This document shows positions 1 to 11,649 of a stretch of 64,000 nucleotides of DNA, in pieces. Location: NCBI GenBank assembly GCA_036426205.1, contig CM071570.1, forward strand, positions 145,121,095 to 145,185,094, in the 5' to 3' direction. The DNA comes from Ascaphus truei. Lineage: Eukaryota; Chordata; Amphibia; Anura; Ascaphidae. A program made the position numbers and the translations under genes. Under the pieces are notes generated by a model, which searched no databases, was not told where the DNA came from, and was given only the letters and a program-made list of their open reading frames with translations. Numbering within the stretch: the first letter of the stretch is position 1; each line of letters starts with the position of its first letter.

Positions 1-380
1 GACGCTCCTGGCGCACCCTGTGCACAGGTGACCAGTGCCCACGCTGACATGGCGACATCGGGACACACGGGGTTGCGCTGTGCACACGGGCGCTGGAATG
101 CAGTGCGGTTACGCATGCGCAGTCACGGTTGTGTGCTCGACAGCCCTGCAACACCCCTGCTCTTGAGGCGCATACGCAGCACTGAGGAGTTGCATCTCAA
201 TGCGTGCCCCAGTCACCGGCTGATACGTCATCGCGAGCGGTGACGCTCATTGGTCTAAACAACAACCATGTGATTTCCTCCAAGAATGCGGTGCGTGTCA
301 CGGACACTCCACACTTGTGTTTTCACGGGCTTTGCCGGTTCCCACACGGGTGAGTTGCATTAATTATTTCATTAGTATGG
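1..380. other. GC-richer stretch, no gene recognised
   Basis: Moderately CpG-rich sequence with short repeated phrases such as gtgcacaggtgacc and gtgcacacggg. The small open frame on + has no recognisable domain or composition. I see no transposon end. It may be the edge of a dispersed repeat that continues to the left of the window. Confidence 0.4.
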
Positions 381-540
381 GTATATATGGTGTGTCACTG
401 TCACTCATTCATTGCACATCCTTGAGGAAGGTCACGTTCCGTTGACCGAAACGTTGGATGCAGTGCCTTGTACTATTTATGTGAATATAGTTTTTTGTAG
501 CAACCTTGCTGTGTGCTGTCTCTGTTTCCCGGACCAACGT
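381..540 (+). repeat. Dispersed repeat end with GAAACG stem motif
   Basis: Contains TTGAGGA, a 5-bp stem (GGTCA/TGACC) and then CGAAACG at 422-454. This arrangement recurs at 23.8 kb, 32.8 kb (-) and 50.07 kb in this window, and it is common at the ends of amphibian interspersed repeats. It resembles a degenerate hammerhead-ribozyme core (see findings), but no catalytic claim is made. Confidence 0.45.
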
Positions 541-800
541 CTGGTATATATATAGTGGGTTTAATGGCTTTGCATCTCATCCCAGCCTCTGTCTAAAAGC
601 TGTGTTTAAACAGCATGCATTGGCTTGAGGATGGGCTGTGTAATACGACTTGAGACAAGGTGGCACTGAGTGCTCATTTGCATGTCATTTCCCAGATCCC
701 TTGCTGCAGTGGAAGCGCTGTATATGCTGGGTGACATGGGGAAGACAGGGTTGCAGACCTGTCTAAGACATGCAAATGAACATACAGTAATATTTACAGT

Positions 801-885
801 TGCTATATATATATATATATACATATACATACAGTTGCTATATATATATATATATATATACATATATATACATATATATGTGTAG
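801..885. repeat. (AT)n / (CATATA)n microsatellite
   Basis: Two AT runs separated by an acatacagttgc spacer. Pure simple sequence; the Tyr/Ile-rich frames through it are artefacts. Confidence 0.95.
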
Positions 886-1439
886 CACATGCCCCCCCCC
901 CATCTTGGGGATCTTGTCATGGCTATTGCTTGGTGTAGTGCTGATTACCTGGGAGGTACAAGAGAGCTGAGGTTCCCGCGATGTAGTGGGGGAAGATAGG
1001 CAGACTTTTGGGGATTCCTCTGGTTCTTTCCTTCTTGGTGACAGCGCCTCAAGACATAGGGGCTTCAGAAAGGCTGAAGGCGGTCCCCGCTATGGCAGTC
1101 CTTACTCCTAAAACCTCCCTCCACACAGACTGCTGCGGAGCCAGAAGTATAAATGAGGATAGTCTTTATTACAGCAGCTACTGCTGGTGTTGTTACAGCG
1201 TATGCTCCAGTTGATAAGGTAATCCATGGCTTCTGGATGGTACTGAAGAGCAAAGAAGGATTGTCCATGCAGGAGGATATGGGCGTGCACTGCCGGGTCA
1301 CTTAAAAATATTTTATTGAAGTCGACAAACCATACAGCAACTGCGGGTATCTTGAGGAGAAACTCTGATGCGTTTCGTGCTGAAGGGCCATGGTTTAACG
1401 CTGTGCCAATCAATGGGTAGAGGGAGGATGGGGGAGGTA
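886..1439. other. No gene recognised
   Basis: Unique-looking sequence with short overlapping open frames on both strands. None shows a domain, a repeat structure or a plausible splice pattern. Confidence 0.4.
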
Positions 1440-3025
1440 GTTGCCCTGGCTCTATAGCTCTATAGCTATGGCTCTATACCAATTAATGGGCAATCTACCA
1501 ATAAAAAAGCAAGCACCAAATAAAATACATTACATTTCATTCAAAAAAATGCCAATAAACCAATTGATAGGCACAGTGGCACACCATGCCCATATGCTTT
1601 GCTTGCTTGGCATGCTTTGCCACTATGGCAGTCAATGGGCAACATAAGAAAAAGGCAGAAAAAAGACATAGCAATTAAATTAAAACAAACACCAAAAATA
1701 CATACATAGCAATTAAATAAAAACAAGCATTTGCCAAAAGATGCATTGCTTGTCACTGTGTTTATCTATAGCCCGAAAGGGGCATAGATAAACACATTGG
1801 CAGTCAATGAACAACTTTTAAAAAAAATACGCAAAGAAAAAAATATAATCCATGTTTTTCTTACCATTGATGTCTAAACCCTCCGATTCTGAGTCCAGCA
1901 GCAACAACAGGAACCTCTTGACACTCAATGCAATACTCCTCAATAGCCAGTAAGTTCTTCTTTCTTTTCTTTATTTGTAATGCAATCCAATGGGGCAGAT
2001 GTTGTCCCGTCGTCTTCTTGGCTTCAAATGAGACGGAAAAGGCCTTATATAAGTGAGTGTCAAATGGTACACCTCCTATCCGATATGCTGGTGTACCATG
2101 AGACAGGGTTTTCTTTTTTTAAAGGCTGTGACGTCATCTTAAAGGGAGAGTCGTCACATCCTTAAAAAATGGCTGCCTTCACATGATACACCCCCAATCT
2201 GATTGGTTGAAGTACCATGTGACAGCTTCCATTTTTTAAAAGGATGTGACATCATCTTAAAGGGATGATGTCACATCCTTTTTTTTTTTAATGTAATTGT
2301 TGTGTATTTTTGGTGCTTGTTTTATATAATTGTTCTGTATTTTTGGTGCTTGTTTTATTTAATTCTTGTCTAATTTTGGTGCCTGTTTTATTTAATTGTT
2401 CTGTATGTTTGTTGCTTAATTACTAAAGCAGTTATTGACAGCTAAGGTGATTAAGGGGTTAGCGGCCATTAGTTTGTTTTTTATTATTATGTTGCTGCCA
2501 TGGAGGATGGTGAGGAAGATGAGGAGGAAGACGAGTATGGCCTTCATCCTGGCAGGGGTAAATACTACTTTAATTTACTTTATGCTGAATGGAAAATGTT
2601 TTATTTTTAATGAGCAAATGAGCTATTATCCAGATTTGGATAATAGTAATTTTGCCCATTACTGTACTGAATGTGTTGGGGGGTGGGGAGGATGGGGTTG
2701 TTGGGGGTAGAGGGGGTGCCCATTCATTGCCATTGGGGTTATCTTTGCTCCCATTGAGGGCATAGGTAACCACACTTGCAATCAATGGTTGTATTGGCTA
2801 GTATTGGATTTTAATGTTTATGCCTACATGGTGGGTAGTGGGAGGGGTTAACCCCTTCCATACCTTAGCAGTAGTAACCGCTAATGTAATGAAGGGTTAA
2901 CTCTTCCTGCAACCCTCTCACAAGGACTAAACATCCACCACAGGCCAAATACCACCTTCACCCACCCCAATAAACCAGACACTAGTATGTAACCCCTTCA
3001 TTGCCTTAGTAGTTAGCTGCTAAGC
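1440..3025 (+). repeat. Family-X foldback-type repeat, forward copy
   Basis: This stretch is re-found in inverted orientation around 7130-7920 and in forward orientation around 50600-52050. Shared marks are a 33-36-bp tandem repeat (ttggtgcttgttttatttaa type, 2285-2415), the ggataatag / ttattatcc hairpin next to gggcaaat (2615-2665), a conserved exon-like block ending tggccttcatcctggcagg (about 2540-2560), and palindromic ttaaccccttcat...atgaaggggttaa blocks at 2845-2900 and 2990-3025. The high copy number within one window indicates a transposed repeat. I could not find a transposase, so the superfamily is unknown. Confidence 0.6.
2285..2415 (+). repeat. Tandem repeat, about 35-bp unit, 4 copies
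   Basis: Four degenerate copies of a unit built around ttttggtgcttgttttat followed by aattgttctgtat. The same unit occurs as its reverse complement at 7700-7890, which ties the two flanking repeats together. Confidence 0.8.
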
Positions 3026-3096
3026 CAGGCCTGCACAACTCGTAAAGTGAGAAGGGCCGAACTGCTCCAATGATAAAAAAATTGGGCCGCACGGGT

Positions 3097-3097
<1 letters not shown>

Positions 3098-3148
<51 letters not shown>

Positions 3149-3207
3149 ATCATCATCACCATCATCATCACATCATCATCATCATCATCATCATCATCAT
3201 ATCATCA

Positions 3208-3248
<41 letters not shown>

Positions 3249-3262
3249 ATCATCATCATCTC
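3098..3262. repeat. (ATC)n microsatellite
   Basis: Near-perfect trinucleotide run. The long Ile/His/Ser frame across it is a consequence of the repeat and is not a gene. Confidence 0.97.
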
Positions 3263-3299
3263 TCTCCAGCACCTCTCATCATCATCATCCTCATATATC

Positions 3300-3990
3300 T
3301 CCCCCCAGCCACCCTCTCATCACCTCATATCTCCACCACACCCTTCAATCGTCATCCTCAATCTCCCCCAGAACCCCTCACTATCAACCTTTGCGATCCT
3401 CCCCATCTATCTCCATACCCCATCTCTCTCCCCTCACCCACCACATATACCCTCCCCCCTCCACATCAACACACAATAAACCCCTGCACACCACACACAA
3501 TCCCACCCTCCCTGCACCTCACATCCCTCTCCCCCTGCACCTCATCACTCCCCCCCCTCCCCTGCACCTCACATCTCTCCCCCCTGCACATCCCTCACTC
3601 TCCACCCCTGCACATCACATCACCCCCCCCCCTGCAGCTCACATCACTCTCCCCCCTGCACCTCACATCACTCTCTCCCCCCTGCACCTCACATCACTTT
3701 CCCCCCCTGCATCACACATCTCTCTCCCCTGCATCTCCAATCACCCACCTGCACCTCCAATCACCCCCCCCCACACCTCCAATCACCCCCCTGCACCTCC
3801 AATCACACCCCTGCACCTCCATTGACCCCCATGCACGCCAATGACCCTCCTCTGCACCTCCAATGACCCCCCCTGCACCCCCAATGACACTCCCTTGCAC
3901 CTCCAATGACCCCCCTTGCACCTCCAATGACACTCTCCTGCACCTCCAATGACCCTCCCCTGCACCTCCAATGACCCCCGCTGTACCTCA
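3300..3990. repeat. C-rich minisatellite, unit about 15-21 bp
   Basis: Degenerate tandem units of the form cctgcacctccaatgacccc, grading from cctgcacctcacatc at the left to the ccaatgacc form at the right. Strong strand asymmetry (almost no G on +). Open frames in both directions are repeat artefacts. Confidence 0.9.
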
Positions 3991-4346
3991 AATCACCCCC
4001 CCTACCTCAGTTTGCTGCGGAGGAGGCGGCAGAGCAGGCAGGACTTTACGCACGCGCTCTAGCAAGCAGCAGGCACGGAAGTGCCTCAATGTTAGAGCGC
4101 GCTGCTGCCCTGGCTCGTGGGGGAACCGGAGAGCGGGCTCATGGGGGAGGGGGAGAGCGGGCTTGTGGGGGAGGAGGCTCGTGGGGGAGCGGACTCGTGG
4201 GGGAGCGGGAGCAGGAGAGCAGACTCGGGAAGGAGGCGGAGGGCTAGAGAGGACTTGGGAGAGAGGAGGAGAGCGGAAAGCCAAACAGTGAGTGCAGGCG
4301 GGCCGCATGTGGCCCGGGCCGCGTGTTGTGCAGGCGTGAGTTAAGC

Positions 4347-4865
4347 TAATAGAGCTGCCTGGAAATGTATTTTTGTTGCATTGGATTGAAGCCAGGGGTC
4401 TCTGGAGCTGGTATTAATGCATATCATCTAATGCAATACAAATACAATTATTTTTCTAAGTCCTACTCGCAAATTCCATCTTGCCACACTTGCAAAGAGC
4501 TCGCTAGGTGAGTGCCTCGATGATCTCATAGGAGGTATAAAATAGGGTGATTTAATTTTTTTTAAAAGCGCGTGTTGGAGCTGTTTTTCAGCTCCCGCTT
4601 GGTGTGTTTGAGCAGGATCGAGACTGCTTGGGGAGATGCACTTCCCAAACGAGTTTGGCAGGTCATCAGAGCTTTCTGAATTGCAATCTTGCCAAATTCG
4701 GGAACTGCTCAAAATCCTCGATGAGTTCGTTATCGAAGTTTATAGACTAGGCCCCTAAGACCTCTGAAATCAGATACCCTGAGGAAATAAAAAGTCAAAC
4801 TGTCCTGGAACAGATTGTGTTTTCTCTATCGTCAGGCTGCCAGCACTCCTCAGCTTAGCTGTTGC
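4347..4865. other. No gene; fragment of ggggtctccggagctg foldback
   Basis: The phrase ggggtctctggagctggt near 4395 is shared with foldback repeats at 6640, 13340 and 52440. The remainder shows no gene-like feature. Confidence 0.4.
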
Positions 4866-5442
4866 AACAATGTTGTGAACCCTTGTGGGTTTCTTGGCTT
4901 TAGCCAGTTGCCGTGGCAACCTCCCTGCCTTTTACCAGGATGGACTGCTCCCCCTCCCCTTGCCAATTGGTAATGTCCCAGTTAATTTCCCATCAGCTCA
5001 GACTAGCATGCTGTCTTTTAGTACCAGCAGCTATCTTGAGCAGTCATCTCTCCTATCCTGGTAATGTTACTGATTTTTACCTCTCTCTATATCTTGCATT
5101 TAGCCCACTTCCCTCATAGCTTCCCCTCCCCTCCATTGCTCTCATGTCCCAGTGATCCCTCAGTACTTTCCCCCCCCCCTTTTTATTTGTATGTTGTTGC
5201 CCCAAATAAACATTTAAGAAGGTGTCCTTGCTTGATATATGGGATTGAGTTAACCTGCCGGTCCCTGCTCATCCATCAGGGTGTGCATGGCCAGAACACA
5301 AACGGCCCAGAGACGATTCAAGCATAATATAACAAAAGAAAATCCAGAAACTCTGTTTGCTGCTTTTGCCAATACAGAGGAGAAAAAGGTCAAAACAAAC
5401 TTAATTTGCTTTGCTGAATCCCCTGCAGCCTAGCACACTGCA
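4866..5442 (+). promoter_or_regulatory. Candidate LINE 5' UTR or LTR remnant
   Basis: Pyrimidine-rich leader lying directly upstream of a LINE ORF1 on the same strand. It contains AATAAA at 5205-5210 followed by a gtgtccttg segment, which could instead mark an LTR R/U5 region. I cannot decide between the two. The position and strand favour a LINE leader. Confidence 0.35.
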
Positions 5443-6270
5443 ATGTGCAAACACTACACACACTTCATAAAAGGGGGAATTAATCATGGAAGACAACTAA
5501 TCAGGCATGATGTTGAGTCAGACAGCACTGTGTTAATTGCAAATGTTTATCACAATGGCACCATCATGGTCAAAGGCAGTCTGCAGGAATTTGAGAGTAT
5601 CTTCCATTTTCTTAAAGTCCAGGCCAGAATTGAAGAAAAGAAGCTTGCTTCAAATAAGAAAAGCAGTGCAATACACATCAAAAATCCAGTCCCAACCACA
5701 AAAACAGCAAGCAAAGATATCACACCTAGTCCCAGCACATCATATCCACCCCACCACCCCCCAAGAACTATCACAGACAGTCTGTCCCAGCTGGAGAGGG
5801 AATTCAAACAGTTCAAAGAAGACTTGTTAATAAAACAACATCAAGAAGTGAGCACTGCCAAGCTAAAGGAAGAAATTAGTTAAATAAAAAATGAATACAT
5901 GGCAAATATGCAAGACCTAAAAACTACTATAATAACCCTACAGCAGGACAATAAGCAGATCAGAGACAAACTGAGGATACTCGAAGAGAAACATAAAATG
6001 ATAGTCTAAACCAATGAGAGAGAAAACCCAGATACTCACATTGTAACACCAACACAACAAAAAACCCTATTAAACACTTCCCAAGATAGTGACAACCAGC
6101 CCACAATCACTGATAACCAGCAAAGACAGAAGTCAGTAACCCAAAGCACAGAGCAAACCCCCAGCTCAGACATAGACACTGCAAGAACAAAAACAGACTC
6201 AACCCCAACCAGTGGCTCAACAATAAACACTACTGCCCCCAAAACAACTTACAACAATGCACATGTGTAG
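5443..6270 (+). pseudogene. LINE ORF1-like protein, degraded
   Basis: The first 146 codons are open. The same frame then continues past TAA at 5881-5883 and again at 6007-6009 into a Gln/Thr/Ser-rich tail. The N-terminal part contains NVYHNGTIMVKGSLQEFES followed by Lys/Glu-rich sequence. The region after the first stop (about residues 147-190) is a heptad-like coiled coil. This resembles the small ORF1 of APE-type LINEs known from fish and frogs, where ORF1 coiled coils trimerise and bind RNA. Its partner ORF2 pieces lie on the same strand at 8735-10310 and 11349-11549, with other repeats in between. The clade is not assigned. Confidence 0.55.
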
Positions 6271-6635
6271 AGCAACAGCGAGCACAGCAGGACAACTGGA
6301 ATAGTCACCAGGCAGAACAACACAGACATAATAATACTCATTGAGGCCTATTCTAGTAGCTTTGAAAACTTTGCTACTATCTAGAACGATGTGGCATGTT
6401 CCCGCCAAACGATTTGTCATTTGTGTTATCACTGTATTCAGAAAGAATCTGAAACCATCTCAAACCGTGAGGCAGGAAAATGCTAATACCGCTCAAGACA
6501 GCAGCGATGAGATCTCAGCCTCACTCAAAGTTCTCCCTGTACAATCTGGCCACATCTGCATAGAGAGATGCCTCTCCCTGCCCAGCTCTCGCGATTGTAT
6601 TGTTGTAATTTAAATTGTAATTCTCGTGTAAAGGA
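6271..6635. other. Between LINE ORF1 and foldback; no domain seen
   Basis: A 90-codon open frame on + has no recognisable motif. It may be the C-terminal part of the LINE ORF1 in another frame, but I cannot support that. Confidence 0.3.
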
Positions 6636-6890
6636 GAAGGGGGTCTCCGGACATGAACCGCATAAATTTCAGGTTCGGCGACCCCCTGCTTCCTGAGATA
6701 CAGGCCCCAGAATGGGGTGCCGGTATCTCCTATTAGTTAAATGTCCCGGTCATGTGACGTGGGAGATTTAAACATCAATCTGGTTCAGCTCAAGAGACCC
6801 CCTGCTCCCGCACACTAGTATTCAAATTTAAAGAAAAACAGCTTCATTATCTTAGCGGCTAGCCGCTAAGGCAATGAAGGGGTTAAAACA
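6636..6890. repeat. Foldback repeat and palindrome
   Basis: gggggtctccggacatgaac at the left and gttcagctcaagagaccccctg at the right form the arms of the foldback type also seen at 52083-52343 and 52441-52700. It is followed at 6850-6887 by cttagcggctagccgctaag, a perfect 20-bp palindrome, and gcaatgaaggggttaa. Confidence 0.7.
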
Positions 6891-7129
6891 GAGTAGCTTG
6901 TTTATTGGGGGCAGAAGGGGTGGATGGAGGGGGTAGTTGCCCTATGGTGGATCAAATCGCTTCATGCTTGAAATGCGTTAGAGGATCCGCCAGGACTCTA
7001 CTGTCATGCTTTTTTATCAATAAACATTTTCATAGTCACACAGTCTAGCTGTTGCCTGTGTTTGGTGGTGCACTGTTTTTTTTCACCCCGTGGAATCTAT
7101 ACTGGGTGGTTAGGCCTGCCGGGAAGGTT

Positions 7130-7920
7130 GTGGGAGGAGTTAACCCCTTCCCAACCATAGCGGTGGTAACCGCTATTGTAATGAAGGGGTTAACCACTCC
7201 CGCTACCCACCCGAGAGGCCTAACAACCCACCCTTGGGGAAACTACCCCTTTCACCCAATCCCTTTACCCCCCAGAAACATTTAAAAAAACACAACCCTA
7301 CTACCCGCCTCCTCTACCCCCAACATCCCCCTTCAACACATATAGTACAGTAATGGGCAAAATTACTATTATCCAGATTTGGATAATAGCTTATTTGCCC
7401 AATCAAAATAAAACATTATCCAGCCAGCATAAAGTAAATAAAAGTACTACTTATCCCTGCCAGAATGAAGGTCGCCCTCATTACCATGGGCAGCAACAGT
7501 ACAAAAAAAATACAAACTAATTGCCAATAACCCCTTAACTGTTAATAACCGCTATAGTAATTAAGGGGTTAAACCCCCTCCCCCACTACCCACCAGGAGG
7601 CAAAACCACCATCCCCGGGGCAACTACCCCCACCCTCTACCCATTGATTGGCACAATGGTACATCATGCCCATATAATATATAGGGCAACCTAAAAAAAA
7701 AATGCAACCAAAAAGACAACAATAAAAAAACAAGCACCTAAACAACACAACAATTAAATAAACCAAGCACCTAAACACCACAACAATTAATTAAAACCAA
7801 GCACCTAAACAACACAACAATTAAATAAAACCAAGCACCTAACAACACAACGATTAAATAAAACCAAGCACATAAACAACACAATTGAAAAAAAAACTTG
7901 TTTTTTAATTTATTTTTATT
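7130..7920 (-). repeat. Family-X repeat, reverse copy
   Basis: Reverse-complement relative of 1440-3025. It carries the ggttaacccc/ggggttaac palindromes (7138-7194, 7528-7575), the hairpin attatccagatttggataat flanked by gggcaaa, the exon-like block (about 7460-7500) and the tandem 35-mers. Together with the family-X sequence at 1440-3025 it brackets the hAT element and the LINE ORF1, so some of this interval may lie inside one composite. Confidence 0.6.
7700..7890 (-). repeat. Tandem repeat, about 35-bp unit, 5-6 copies
   Basis: Units of form aaaccaagcacctaaacaac plus acaattaaat. This is the reverse complement of the array at 2285-2415. Confidence 0.85.
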
Positions 7921-7939
7921 CTTTGTTTTTTAATTCTGT

Positions 7940-8466
7940 TTTTTTACTGCTTAGTTATCAGCTGCCTCTCACCTGCAGCCAATCTCCTCTCCTCCTATCG
8001 GCTCATAGCCTTTGTCTGACCTCACTCTGTCTGCAGCCTCGTGATTGGTTCTCACTCCCTTTATTTACCTTCCTGATTCCTGTGCACATTGCTGAGCATA
8101 AACTAAGGTTTATGTGCTGTTCTCGCTGCTTGAAGTCTGTCTGTTTCCAGTGCTTGTCTGAACCTGTGCCTTGACCCATGCCTGTACCCGGACCCGCCTC
8201 TTCCCTAACCCTGAACTTCGGCTTGACTTTGGATTCCTGCTATCTCCTCTCCTTGACCACGGCTTATGGATATCGACCATTCTTCTCTCTACAATCCCGG
8301 ACCACAGCAAGTACGACAACATACCTGAAGTCTCGTACCCTGACCCATCCTCACGACTCTGACTACGCACTCCGGACCTGGCTCTGTGGTTGTAGGGCGG
8401 CAGTTATATAAATTCCCACCTCAGCCCCACGGTCTAATTCCTGTTTGTGGTGAGCTCAGTGTGACA
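7940..8466 (+). mobile_element. LTR-like fragment, gypsy-type
   Basis: Shares attgctgagcata, the run of ctgac/ggac phrases and the terminal gtttgtggtgagct with the LTR at 35135-39212. It ends gctcagtgtgaca, a plausible LTR terminus. The left end is not visible, so it looks truncated. There is no internal region next to it; the following sequence is LINE. Confidence 0.45.
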
Positions 8467-8734
8467 ACGAGACACAAAGGTACCCACACAGAAAGCAGCA
8501 TTGGAACAATCACCCAGCATCACAGAACATCATCACACAAACAACCTCCAGAACCAGAACAACTGCCAGCAATTAACTAAATGAAATTCAGGCGCTGCTC
8601 AATATAATCTGCACCAGACTGATGTAAGTATGCAAAATTCTACCAACATCATTACCATAAATAAGCATACATCACATATTGTATGCAGAGAAAGAGAAGT
8701 ACATAAATGCTAAGAATGAATGTACCCACTTTTA

Positions 8735-10310
8735 AAATTAGCAGCTGAAACATTCAGGGCCTGAATGCTTCAGCTTTTGGGTCTAAAACACAAGATCCAG
8801 ACTTCATAAACAATTTGACAAATGTAGACATTTGTATCCTACACAAAACATGGATCCAATCGGAGGACGTCTCTCAAACCTATGGGTTACAGGCAGCTCC
8901 TAGTACCAGCCCCAAAAACACAAAGGTGTGAAACAAAGCCACCATTCAAGAGGAATCATAATATGGTACAAGGAGGAGCTTTAAAGCCAAATAAACCCAA
9001 TAAAAAGAGGCGATACCCACATGTGGCTACAAATAAACATACCTATGTGCAGCACACATCCCCACCTCCGACTCCCCATACTAAAAGCCAGACATCTTTG
9101 AGATGTTGCAGACAGAGGCAAACCACTTTTAGACCCTGGGCAAAGTGCTGATATGTGGAGACCTCAACACAGAACAGGCAGAGAACAGGACTACATATCT
9201 ACAGATGAAATAACTACATCTTTGGAAATGACACTTGCTGTCATAGCTCTGTGACACACCAAAGAAACAGCTATGACAACACAATAAATAAGAATGGTAT
9301 AGCGCTGCTGAACCTGTGTCGCGGTCTAAGACTGTACATTATCAATGGACAGTCAAGGGGAGACTCTTTGGACAGATACACATACTGTACAGCTCTGTGC
9401 TGGGCAGCAGCTTAGTGGATTACACAATCACCAAAATAGGCCCACAAGCCATCAGTGCTTTCATAATTAAACCAGCATCACCTCTATCAGACCACAATCA
9501 AACCCTGCTCTTTATTAAGGGACCAAGCACAACATAAAATACCTTCTCACACCTCCATAGCCTGAAAACCACCAACAAATGGACAAAACAGCAACATACA
9601 CAGAATCAATCAACAGCCCAGAAGTTGGAAACCTACTCCACAGCTTCCAGAACACAAACAATGAGCAGAACAAACAAGAAAATCAAACCTAAGCCCAACA
9701 ACAAACGCCAAAATCAAAGAAAAATGGTTTGATAATGAATGCAACACCCTTAGAAAAAGCCTAAGAACAATATCAATCCAAAAAACAGAACTACGAACAA
9801 GGTACCACCAACACCTGAAGCACTACAGGCACACCCTAAGAAAGAAAAAACACAACCACATTGCGAAAAAATTAGAAAGAATTGAAGAAGCATTGGATGA
9901 GAATACTTTTTGGCAAACTTGGAACCATCTTTATATAAAAACAGAATAACAGACACCTGGCCATTCAGATTGGCAACATTTGGAAAAACTACTTTGAGGA
10001 CCTTACCAAGAAATCCCAGAAGAAAACCAGACACAAGAACAAAAACAAATCCTCACCTAACAAACAACACTGGAGAACATTATAAAATATAACCAAAGAC
10101 CCCTGGATGTACCAATTACAATCCAGGAAATACAAGAAAAAAGAAAACTAATAAAAATCAAGAATGCCAGTGGACCAGATGGCATTCTACATGAGATGCT
10201 GAAGTATAGCAACCCATTTATACAAGAAGCACTACTGAAAATGTTCAACCTTGTGCTTACTACTGGCCACTTCCCTGAACTATGGAACCAAGGACTAATA
10301 ACCCCTGAAA
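8735..10310 (+). pseudogene. LINE ORF2: APE endonuclease and start of RT
   Basis: Broken frames spell an apurinic-type endonuclease: NIQGLNASAFG near the start, CGDLNTEQ (equivalent to the GDFN motif) near 9155-9180, and SSLVDYTITKIGPQAISAF followed by SPLSDHNQ (the catalytic SDH) at 9390-9510. Around 10130-10310 comes the classic LINE RT entry with NASGPDGILHEMLKYSNP, then FNLVLTTGHFPELWNQGLIT. The RT catalytic core is absent: the frame breaks at about 10310 and an L2 fragment on the opposite strand begins at about 10385. Several stops are present, including a Trp-to-stop in the first endonuclease motif. It is dead. Fish and frog genomes hold many copies of this LINE type; clade not assigned. 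Confidence 0.75.
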
Positions 10311-10384
10311 ACAAATGTTGCTTGAAAGTTAATAACAAAAAGACAGACTTCTTCCATGAAGAATATAAATATAAATAACATTTA

Positions 10385-11345
10385 ATGGGAAGAAGTGTTT
10401 CACACATAAAAGTAACATTTAGGAAAAGGAGTCCATGCTCTGAAGAGCTTACAATCTACTTGGTAGGTAGGAAGAACTGACAGAGACAGTAGGAGGGCAT
10501 TCTGGTAAGTGCGTCTACAAGGGGCCAAGCTTTATGTATCAGGTGTATAGTATAAGGCACGGAGCTACTCATATGCTTCGTTAAGCAGGTGTGTTTTAAG
10601 GTGGGTCTTGAAGGTGGATAGAGAGGGTGCTAGCCGGTATTGAGGGAAAAGGCATTCCAGAGGTGTGGGGCAGTCAGTGAGAAAGGTTTACGGAAGAGGT
10701 CTTTAGATACAAAGGGGGTAGAGAGAAAACCTGCTTGAGCAGAACGCAAGAGTCGGGAATGTATGGTGTATAGCGAGAAATTAGGGTCGAGGAGGGGCAG
10801 GAGTGTAAAGCTTTAAAAGTGAGGAGGAGAATTGAGTGTGAGATGCGGGATTTGATTGGAAGCCAGGGGAGTGATTTCAGCAGGGGAGGTGGTAGACAGA
10901 TTTAGGAAAGAATACAGTTAGGATAGATTGTAGGGGAGACAAGTGAGAGGCAGAAAGGTCGGACAGCAGGAAGTTACAGTAATCGAGACGGGAGAGAATG
11001 AGGGCCTGTGTCCGAGTTTTAGCTGTCGAGCAACAGAGGAAAGGGCATATCTTTGTAATATTGCGGAGGAAAACGCGACAGATTTTAGATATGTTTTGAA
11101 TATGAGAGGAGAATGTGAGAGAGGAGTCGAGTGTGACCCCTAGGCTGTGTGCTTGGGCTACTGGGTGTATGACAGAACCTCCAACAGTAATGTGGAAGGA
11201 GGTAGTGGGACCAGGTTTGGGATGAAATATGAGGAGCTCTGTTTTTGACATTTTAAGACATTCAGAAACTGTGGTCTGTACAGCAGGTGTAGGGTCAGGG
11301 GTTGAAAAGTACATTTGTGTCAGCGATGTGAGCTAGGAGAGGTAG
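10385..11345 (-). mobile_element. L2-clade LINE fragment (3' part), minus strand
   Basis: Matches the better copy at 57700-58956. A degraded 145-codon frame (10877-11314) carries [20 protein letters not shown] then [20 protein letters not shown], the region after the RT YADD box, and the 3' part shares cttacaatctacttggtagg and gggccaagctttatgta with the other copies. It sits exactly where the RT core of the plus-strand LINE is missing. The start codon shown is not meaningful: this is a decayed fragment. Confidence 0.8.
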
Positions 11346-11348
11346 AAG

Positions 11349-11549
11349 ATGACACACTTCCTGCTGCGCTGCATACAATACTTTGAATTGAGGAGTGCCC
11401 ACTTGGAGAAACTCACAGCTCGTATCCAGAACTTTAATAATATAGAAGAGACCCAAAAAATAGCGATCCTCCTAGGAGAGGATGAAACTACAGAAGAACA
11501 TGCTGCAAACTATATCAGCACCTGTCACAGGATGAGAGACACCCACTAA
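11349..11549 (+). pseudogene. C-terminus of the plus-strand LINE ORF2
   Basis: THFLLRCIQYFELR followed by AILLGEDETTEEHAANYIST and CHRMRD is the cysteine/histidine-containing tail typical of the same LINE type as 8735-10310. It therefore marks the far side of the L2 fragment. The 3' sequence repeats catgtactgtgtaatcatta twice (about 11577-11640). Confidence 0.6.
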
Positions 11550-11649
11550 CACCCACATTCCTATGTGTAACTGTTACCATGTACTGTGTAATCATTATAC
11601 CCTACCCCTTGTTACTCATGTACTGTGTAATCATTATAACCTACCCCCA

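Larger units (their letters stand above)
3026..4338. mobile_element. hAT-like non-autonomous element loaded with satellites
   Basis: Terminal inverted repeats are caggcctgcacaac at the left and gttgtgcaggcgtg at the right. The internal end gggccgcatgtggcccgg is typical of vertebrate hAT-type MITEs. The flanking octamers tgctaagc (3018-3025) and agttaagc (4339-4346) match at 6 of 8 positions, consistent with an aged 8-bp target duplication. The interior holds an ATC microsatellite, a C-rich minisatellite and a G-rich block, and no transposase. It landed inside a ttaaccccttcatt palindrome. Confidence 0.6.

Noticed and set aside
422..454. Functional hammerhead ribozyme
   Set aside because: First core base is T rather than C and an extra A precedes stem II; kept only as a hypothesis.
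3070..3825. 251-codon Ile/His/Pro-rich frame
   Set aside because: It is a translation of the ATC microsatellite and a C-rich minisatellite.
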